Assembly: GCF_013305725.1 (NCBI RefSeq)
Contig: NZ_CP047883.1
Span: 1,963,001-2,027,000, forward strand
From: Streptococcus mitis
GTDB taxonomy: Bacteria; Bacillota; Bacilli; Lactobacillales; Streptococcaceae
Length of the DNA stretch: 64,000 bases
Direction of reading: 5' to 3'
Shown: one piece after another, positions 57,195-64,000 of the stretch
How the letters are laid out: the number at the start of each line of letters is the position of its first letter
How positions within the stretch are numbered: the first letter of the stretch is position 1
Translations under genes and position numbers: made by a program
Notes under the pieces: model-generated
The model's database searches: none
Told to the model about the DNA's origin: nothing
Seen by the model: only the letters and a program-made list of their open reading frames with translations

Positions 57195-58439
57195 TTATTT
57201 TTTAAACCATAAATCATTCAAAAATCCAGAAAAGATTAAGAATGACAGCATGACGACATGGAAGGTGACAACCATGCCAAGCAACTGAATCCAGCGATTC
57301 TCAGGTAGAGCAGGCTTCCCTGCTTTTTTCCGTTCCTTATTGAGTGCTTTTTTCTTACGAACCCAAGCGTCATTGATGACCAGTCCAATCCCATGAAAGA
57401 GTCCATAGACGATGTAGTACCAGGTCACACCGTGCCAAAATCCCATAATCAGCATATTTACAATATAGGCCACGCTTGAGGTTACATTACGATTTTTAAA
57501 AACCTTCTTTCTGGTCAATACCATCACCATTCGCATAAAGACAAAGTCACGGAACCAGAAAGAAAGACTCATGTGCCAACGATTCCAAAATTCCTTTAAA
57601 TCCCTTGATAAAAAAGGCTTATTAAAGTTGATAGGGCTACGAATTCCCATTAAGTTTGAGATGGCCAAGGCAAACATAGAGTAACCTGCAAAGTCAAAAA
57701 AGAGCTCCAGACCAAAGGTATACATAACCGCTAAAGCATAGGGGTTAAAGAAGCCACCTGACTGCAAAGCTAGATTCTTCAGAGGAGGTAGTAAAGTTTC
57801 TCCTAAAATATGAGCCAGGATAAACTTATACAAAAATCCCCACATAATATAGCGAACAGATTCATCCAACATATCCATCAACTCATCCCGCTCAGGAATG
57901 GTCTGATAATTTTCATTAAAACGCTTAAAGCGATCGATTGGACCACTTGAAAAAGTCGGCATAAAGAGAAGAAAACGGAGGAATTCCCAGAGGGTAAAAT
58001 CCTTAATCACTCCATCTCTCAGCTCGATGATAATCCCAACCGAACGAAAGGTCAGGTAAGAAATACCCAAAAACCCAAGCAAAGACTGCATTCCATTGAT
58101 AGCCGGCTGCACCTTGACAAAGATAATTGGCAGTAGGGACAGAAAACTAACTAGGTAGAAGACCCACTTGCCATCCTTACTTTTTCGATAGTGCTTGTAG
58201 AAAAGCAAGAGCAATATTTCCCAGCAAAGGTAAATACCCAAGGCAACTAGTTGATTGGTCTTTCCACCCACCAACATGGTGACAATAAAGAAGAGACTTA
58301 CCAGCACTTCATACCAGGCAAAGCGTTTCTTGAAAAAGAGGCCTATAAAGATGGGCAAGGTTGCAGCAATAACATAAACAAAATACTGAGGATTGCCGTA
58401 TGGCTCTATATGAGGAAGCTGTTGAAAGAACTCCATCAT
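57195..58439 (-). CDS. dltB: D-alanyl transfer membrane protein DltB (MBOAT)
   Basis: 414 residues with about 11 helices; MBOAT histidine in [19 protein letters not shown] and the conserved [14 protein letters not shown]. It moves D-alanine from DltC across the membrane. Its ATG overlaps the dltA stop by 4 nt (ATGA). Confidence 0.95.
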   Translation of the reverse strand: MMEFFQQLPHIEPYGNPQYFVYVIAATLPIFIGLFFKKRFAWYEVLVSLFFIVTMLVGGKTNQLVALGIYLCWEILLLLFYKHYRKSKDGKWVFYLVSFLSLLPIIFVKVQPAINGMQSLLGFLGISYLTFRSVGIIIELRDGVIKDFTLWEFLRFLLFMPTFSSGPIDRFKRFNENYQTIPERDELMDMLDESVRYIMWGFLYKFILAHILGETLLPPLKNLALQSGGFFNPYALAVMYTFGLELFFDFAGYSMFALAISNLMGIRSPINFNKPFLSRDLKEFWNRWHMSLSFWFRDFVFMRMVMVLTRKKVFKNRNVTSSVAYIVNMLIMGFWHGVTWYYIVYGLFHGIGLVINDAWVRKKKALNKERKKAGKPALPENRWIQLLGMVVTFHVVMLSFLIFSGFLNDLWFKK

Positions 58440-59986
58440 CTTTGATTCACCTCGTTAATCAATCCTTTGATATCAATTTTTCCATTTGGAGTCAGCGGCA
58501 AACTGTCTCGATAAAGGAATTTGGACGGCATCATATAAGACATCATAATATCTGTCAAGTCTTCCTTGATAGCCTTGGTAATATCGATATCACGTTCAAA
58601 CTGCTCACGGACACCATCTTTTAAGATGACATAAGCCAATAGATTTTGTACCTTGTGGTCCTTGTTATAGCGCGGTACTGCAACAGCAGACTCGATAAAG
58701 CGAGACTTATTGAGGTTTTGAGAGACATCTTCTAACTCAATGCGGTAACCGTTGAACTTAATCTGGAAGTCCATGCGTCCGCCGTAGAGAAGTAAGCCTT
58801 CATCTGTCATAGTTCCCACATCTCCTGTATGGTAGGCTGGTAGACCTTCAAACTCAAAGAAGGCTTCTGCCGTTTTTTCAGGATTATTCATATAACCTTT
58901 TGAAACGGCTGGTCCAGAAACAATGATTTCTCCCTGTTCTCCATTTGGCAATTTATTGCCTTCCTCGTCAATGATAAAGGTTGGAGAATCAGCCTTGGTA
59001 TAGCCGATTGGTAGGCGTTTGAGAGTCGCTAGCATCTCGTCTGTCACAGCAACTGCTGACAGGGCTACTGTCGCTTCTGTTGGGCCGTAGGCATTGATAA
59101 TACGGGCATGTGGGAAACGTTCGCGTAGTTTTTGAGCCGTTTTAACCGTCAATTCTTCGCCATCAAAGTAGAAATGCGTAATTCCAGGCATTTTTTCGCT
59201 ATTGAAATCTTCTGACAACATGGCCATATCCGCAAAAGAAGGCGTTGAAGTCCAGATAGCGATCGACAATGAAAAGATGGTCGCAAAGAGTTGCTTAAAG
59301 TCCTGAGTGATGACAGATGGTAAAGCAAAAAGAGTTCCTCCCAGTGCCAAGGTCGGAGCCCAATACATGACAGACAAGTCAAAAGAATAAGGTGGCTGAG
59401 CCAACATTTGCGGACGACTTGGCGTCGCAAATTCCTTGTCCGTAATCATCCAGTTGGTAAAACTGAGGAGATTATCATGTGAAATCTGCACTCCCTTTGG
59501 CTTACCAGTCGTACCAGAAGTAAAGATAATGTAGTAGTTATCATCGCCCTTGACTGGATGCGTGATCTCATAGCTAGTCCCTTGAGCAAAGGCTTCATGA
59601 ACCTGAGCTAGATTCAACATTGGTGTAGAAATCTGCTCCAATGGAAAGTCTGAGATGGCAATAATCAAACTTGGCTCCGCTACTTCTAAAATAGCTGAAA
59701 CTCGCTCCAAGGCCGAATGACTATCAATTGGAATGTAGGCATGACCTGACTTAGTCAGCGCTACAAAAGTTGCCAACATTTCATACTCTTGGCCACCAAA
59801 AACAACCACAGGAGACTTCTCTGGTAAATCCAGTTGATCGATGGCTGCAGCCAAACTATCCGAATCAGACTTCAAATCTCCATAAGTGTGCTCCTGCCCC
59901 AAAACATTATAAACAGGATAGCTAGGCTGTGTCTGAGCAAAATGCTCAATGGTTTCAATCATATCTACTATTGGTTTATTTGACAC
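58436..59986 (-). CDS. dltA: D-alanine-D-alanyl carrier protein ligase DltA
   Basis: The 516-residue adenylate-forming enzyme has P-loop [32 protein letters not shown] and the C-terminal catalytic lysine in LTPNGKID. It activates D-alanine and loads DltC. It starts with GTG at 59986; AAGGAG is 10 nt upstream. Follows dltX by 20 bp. Confidence 0.96.
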   Translation of the reverse strand: MSNKPIVDMIETIEHFAQTQPSYPVYNVLGQEHTYGDLKSDSDSLAAAIDQLDLPEKSPVVVFGGQEYEMLATFVALTKSGHAYIPIDSHSALERVSAILEVAEPSLIIAISDFPLEQISTPMLNLAQVHEAFAQGTSYEITHPVKGDDNYYIIFTSGTTGKPKGVQISHDNLLSFTNWMITDKEFATPSRPQMLAQPPYSFDLSVMYWAPTLALGGTLFALPSVITQDFKQLFATIFSLSIAIWTSTPSFADMAMLSEDFNSEKMPGITHFYFDGEELTVKTAQKLRERFPHARIINAYGPTEATVALSAVAVTDEMLATLKRLPIGYTKADSPTFIIDEEGNKLPNGEQGEIIVSGPAVSKGYMNNPEKTAEAFFEFEGLPAYHTGDVGTMTDEGLLLYGGRMDFQIKFNGYRIELEDVSQNLNKSRFIESAVAVPRYNKDHKVQNLLAYVILKDGVREQFERDIDITKAIKEDLTDIMMSYMMPSKFLYRDSLPLTPNGKIDIKGLINEVNQR

Positions 59987-60006
59987 AATAGGAATTCTCC
60001 TTCAAG

Positions 60007-60138
60007 TTAAAATTCATTATAGATAAAGCCTCCTTGACCCTGGCCAAGATAGCTAAAGAAGTAAAGCAGCCCTAGAAAGATAAGAAAATACAAGGCTGTC
60101 CGACCAAGAAAAAGGTATAATTCTTTTCTCTGTTTCAT
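60007..60138 (-). CDS. dltX: DltX, small membrane protein of the dlt operon
   Basis: A 43-residue ORF too short for most gene finders begins MKQRKELYLFLGRTALYFLI and ends GGFIYNEF, the conserved C-terminal motif of DltX that accepts D-alanine at its terminal tyrosine-phenylalanine region. One helix at residues 12-31. It is first in the operon, where dltX normally lies. Confidence 0.92.
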   Translation of the reverse strand: MKQRKELYLFLGRTALYFLIFLGLLYFFSYLGQGQGGFIYNEF

Positions 60139-60207
60139 CAAGAAAAACCATTCATTTCCGTAATTTTTGTAAAATAAGATAAACTTTTACTATAGTATTT
60201 TTCTACC

Positions 60208-60237
60208 ATTGTACCACTTTCTAGGGTAATTTTTCAA
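60208..60237 (-). promoter_or_regulatory. Promoter of the dlt operon
   Basis: TTGAAA (60237-60232) and TACAAT (60213-60208), 18 bp apart on the minus strand. Confidence 0.6.
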
Positions 60238-60262
60238 TTGTTTGCCGTAGATTTTCATTATA

Positions 60263-60279
60263 TTTAAGCTAATTTTAAA
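60263..60279. promoter_or_regulatory. CiaR-like direct repeat upstream of dlt
   Basis: TTTAAG-N5-TTTAAA matches the CiaR consensus NTTAAG-N5-WTTAAG at 11 of 12 positions, but in reverse orientation to dlt and 26 bp beyond its -35. Control of dlt by CiaRH has been reported in streptococci; here it is a guess. Confidence 0.35.
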
Positions 60280-60305
60280 AATTATGCGGTTTTTCTATGT
60301 ATATT

Positions 60306-60338
60306 TTTAAAAAAGAGCCTGAGATTCTCATCTCAAGC
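60306..60338 (-). terminator. Terminator of the glp operon
   Basis: GCCTGAGAT-tctc-ATCTCAAGC stem followed by CTTTTTT on the minus strand, after glpF. Confidence 0.85.
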
Positions 60339-60363
60339 CCTATCAACATAATTGTTTTCTAAA

Positions 60364-61068
60364 TTAGAAAAGTGAGAATACAAGAACAGCCAAGGCTGCA
60401 CCGATAACAGGTCCCACAACAGGAATCCAGGCATAAGACCAGTCTCCGTCTCCCTTGTTTGAAATTGGAAGGATACTGTGCATGATACGAGGTCCAAGGT
60501 CACGGGCTGGGTTCAAGGCATAGCCTGTTGTCCCACCTAGTGATAGACCGATACCGACAATCAAAGTCCCCACTGCGAAGGTTCCGATTCCTGCTTGAAG
60601 GTCATAAAGTCCCAAAGCAAAGATTGTCAATACCAATACAAAGGTGCCAAGGATTTCGCTGATCAAGTTTGATACAGTATCTTTGATAGCTGGTCCTGTG
60701 CTGAAAGTAGCCAAAATATTTCCTGCATTTTCTTCTGCCTCATAATGCGGCTTGAATTGCAACCAAACCAAAATCTGACCGAGCATAGCCCCTGCGAACT
60801 GAGCTAAGATATAAGGCAAAACGGAAGCCCAAGGTAAGTCACCTTTTAAAGCCACACCAATTGTCACAGCTGGGTTTAAATGAGCTGGACTGAGTTTTCC
60901 AGATACAAAGACTGCAACCGCAACTGCAATTCCCCACCCCATAGTAATCACAATCCAACCTGAGCTGTTGCTCTTGGTTTTTGGAAGAACCACACCTGCA
61001 ACAACACCATTTCCTAGAAGAATCAGGATTAAAGTCCCTAGAAATTCTCCAAATAATTCATTCATCAT
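60364..61068 (-). CDS. glpF: Glycerol uptake facilitator GlpF
   Basis: 234-235 residues from the tandem ATGATG at 61068/61065 (GGAG 8 nt upstream); the frame runs further to 61122. The two aquaporin NPA motifs are HLNPAVT and ALNPARD, six helices. It lets glycerol enter. Last gene of the glpKOF operon. Confidence 0.95.
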   Translation of the reverse strand: MMNELFGEFLGTLILILLGNGVVAGVVLPKTKSNSSGWIVITMGWGIAVAVAVFVSGKLSPAHLNPAVTIGVALKGDLPWASVLPYILAQFAGAMLGQILVWLQFKPHYEAEENAGNILATFSTGPAIKDTVSNLISEILGTFVLVLTIFALGLYDLQAGIGTFAVGTLIVGIGLSLGGTTGYALNPARDLGPRIMHSILPISNKGDGDWSYAWIPVVGPVIGAALAVLVFSLF

Positions 61069-61137
61069 CTTTCTGTCTCCATTAAAAAGAAGGGGCGGGC
61101 GGCAAGGAATGCTGCCCTCCACCTCTTTTATTTTTTC

Positions 61138-62964
61138 TTAATTTTTTAATTCTGCTAAATCGTTGTTAGCGAGAGCCGCTTCGACATCCGCACGGTAGCC
61201 TGCTTTTTCTTCTTCTGACCAATCATAGAATCGTCCCATTTCATTCAAAACTGGCTCAACGATGCTATCCAAGCTATCACGCATAAAGAGCATGTGGTTG
61301 GTACGACGAAGAAGGAAGTCAACTGGGCTAAGAGCCAACTCATTGCGCATTGCATAGTGAAGGGACAAAGTGTCTGCCAAGCTGAGTCCTGGTGCTTGTT
61401 CCAAACTATGAGCAAGAGCAAAGACCTTCGGTGCATTTGAACCGTAAAGATTTGCTAGGTAATGAGCTTCCTTGCTATCCAAACCACGTGACACTCCAAG
61501 TTGCGCAAAGGCTTCGATTTCTGAGTCCACATTTGCTGGGTTCAATTCCCCACCTGAAACAGGGTAAGTCTTAGAATTGATGAGTTTAAAGCTACGGTCA
61601 AATTCTGCTTTGAGGATGTCAACCACGCGCTCCATAGCTCCTTCAGCCATCTTACGATAGTCTGTGATTTTACCACCAGCAAGGGTCAAGAGACCATTAT
61701 CATCTCGGTCCAAGCTAGAACCACGAGAAACTGCAGATGGGTCCAAATGTTTCTCAGAGGTACTGCTTTCAAGCTTGCTAACAGCAGCCTCAACATCTTC
61801 ACGCGTTTTTTCTTTAGAGATATAAGATTCAACAGTCGCAATCAAGTTGTTAAAGCTTTCATCACTGATGGTTCCGTTATTTCCTCCATTGTAGTCAGAA
61901 GCGCTATTGCCTGCGATCAATGGACGAAGACCTGCCCAGCTACTTTCGATATCATCAATGGTGATGTGAGCTTCTGGGAAGCGGTTGTTGACAATGCCAA
62001 GTAGGTAATCTACATCTTCCTGAGTCACTTTTGGATGTTCCAAATCACCTGTGTAGTCTGTATCCGTTGTACCAAAGTAAGTCTTGTTTTCACGTGGGAG
62101 AACAAAGACCATACGGCCGTCACCCAAACCTGTGTCAAAGTAAACTGGCTGTGAAACCTTGATCTTGCTTGAATCCACGACTAGGTGAACTCCCTTAGTT
62201 GGACGCATTTGTGAGAATTGGGTTCCCTTATTAGACAAATTGCGCACCTTGTCGCTCCAAGGACCTGTTGTGTTAATCACCAGACGGGCCTTGATTTCAA
62301 AGACTTGGTCTGTCAACAAATCACGAGCTACCACACCTGTAATCTTGCCACTTTCGTCAAAGAGGAAGCCTTCTGCCTTCACGTGGTTAGCAATGAGGGC
62401 ACCGTCTTGGTTGGCACGTTTGATATTTTCAATCACGAGACGCGCATCGTTGTTACGGAAGTCAAGGTAAACCCCACCTCCTACCAAACCTTCTTTCTTC
62501 AAGTTTGGCTGGCGTTCCAAAACTTCTTCCTTGCTCAAAACCTTGTTAGCAGCTGGTGTGTTGTTAACTCCTGCCAAGAGGTCGTAAAGATCCATAGCTA
62601 CTTTCAGACGGAAGAGGCTAAAGGTCGCTCCATCTTCATCGTAAACTGGCAAGAGCATTGGGTCTGGTTTCGGAATGTGTGGAGCGATTTGTTGAACTAC
62701 AGCACGTTCTGAAACTGTATCTGATACCACTTCTACATCAAATTGCTTAAGGTAACGAAGACCGCCGTGAACCAATTTTGTTGAACGGCTGGATGTTCCT
62801 TCTGCAAAGTCTTGCATTTCAATCAAACCAGTATCTAGACCACTAGCTGCCGCCTGCAAGGCTACACCAGCACCAGTGATTCCTCCACCGATAATCAAGA
62901 GGTCCAAGGTACGTTCCTGCATTTTTTGAATTGATAATTCACGTGTTTTCTTTGAAAATTCCAT
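61138..62964 (-). CDS. glpO: Alpha-glycerophosphate oxidase
   Basis: The 608-residue FAD enzyme has LLIIGGGITGAGVALQAAASG at the N-terminus, SSRSTKLVHGGLRYL and NTTGPWSDKV. It contains the about 50-residue insert (KTREDVEAAVSKLESSTSE) that marks the oxidase form of streptococci. It oxidises glycerol-3-phosphate to DHAP and makes H2O2. Lies between glpK and glpF. Confidence 0.95.
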   Translation of the reverse strand: MEFSKKTRELSIQKMQERTLDLLIIGGGITGAGVALQAAASGLDTGLIEMQDFAEGTSSRSTKLVHGGLRYLKQFDVEVVSDTVSERAVVQQIAPHIPKPDPMLLPVYDEDGATFSLFRLKVAMDLYDLLAGVNNTPAANKVLSKEEVLERQPNLKKEGLVGGGVYLDFRNNDARLVIENIKRANQDGALIANHVKAEGFLFDESGKITGVVARDLLTDQVFEIKARLVINTTGPWSDKVRNLSNKGTQFSQMRPTKGVHLVVDSSKIKVSQPVYFDTGLGDGRMVFVLPRENKTYFGTTDTDYTGDLEHPKVTQEDVDYLLGIVNNRFPEAHITIDDIESSWAGLRPLIAGNSASDYNGGNNGTISDESFNNLIATVESYISKEKTREDVEAAVSKLESSTSEKHLDPSAVSRGSSLDRDDNGLLTLAGGKITDYRKMAEGAMERVVDILKAEFDRSFKLINSKTYPVSGGELNPANVDSEIEAFAQLGVSRGLDSKEAHYLANLYGSNAPKVFALAHSLEQAPGLSLADTLSLHYAMRNELALSPVDFLLRRTNHMLFMRDSLDSIVEPVLNEMGRFYDWSEEEKAGYRADVEAALANNDLAELKN

Positions 62965-63005
62965 ATTTACACACTTTCTAACTGAGTCGCTTTATTCTTC
63001 CAGTA

Positions 63006-64000
<995 letters not shown>

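Overview
The window is a streptococcal chromosome segment of the Streptococcus pneumoniae/mitis group. The evidence is the gene content (rpoY-rnjA, tsaB-rimI-tsaD, N-glycan glycosidases GH20C/GH38/GH125/GH92, adcRCBA, dltXABCD, glpKOF), five BOX repeats of pneumococcal type, and Rgg and double-glycine peptide loci. The species cannot be fixed from sequence alone.

Layout. 1-4.7 kb is an accessory region: an HdeD-like membrane protein, a TetR gene broken by a 58-bp tandem duplication, an MFS exporter, a CPBP protease, a double-glycine bacteriocin-like peptide, a tiny hydrophobic peptide that looks like an SHP pheromone, and an Rgg regulator. 4.7-6.9 kb is the t6A cluster tsaB-rimI-tsaD. 6.9-7.9 kb holds two paralogous small membrane proteins (one frameshifted) flanking two candidate structured ncRNAs. 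8.1-14.3 kb is housekeeping: rpoY-rnjA, mnmG, two Nudix genes, mnmA. 14.3-19.5 kb is a lactococcin-972-type ABC/7TM bacteriocin-immunity cluster facing a second Rgg. 19.5-27 kb carries a LysM protein, serine dehydratase, a HAD phosphatase, a CapD-like epimerase/dehydratase, a GT2 and an MFS carrier. 27-35 kb has an orphan immunity-like gene, a PadR/DUF1700/DUF4097 module, membrane and hypothetical genes, trhO and a second bacteriocin-immunity pair. 34.8-47.7 kb unites an N-glycan ABC importer with GH20C, a ROK protein, GH38, GH125 and GH92. 47.7-64 kb holds a DnaA-box cluster, an SPFH protein, an alcohol dehydrogenase with a Rex-like operator, the zinc adc operon, a decayed LPXTG 5'-nucleotidase, the dlt operon and glpFOK (glpK runs off the end).

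The main non-genic signals are a 15/16 parS match at 38,543, a cluster of three perfect TTATCCACA boxes at 47,723-47,875, CcpA-type cre sites in front of the glycan genes, a triplicated PadR-type operator, and Rgg-type inverted repeats between divergent genes. From remembered TIGR4 gene order, the importer (near SP_0090-0092) and GH20C (near SP_2141) lie on opposite sides of the origin. Their adjacency here is what an origin-centred inversion would produce, with the parS-like site at the junction.
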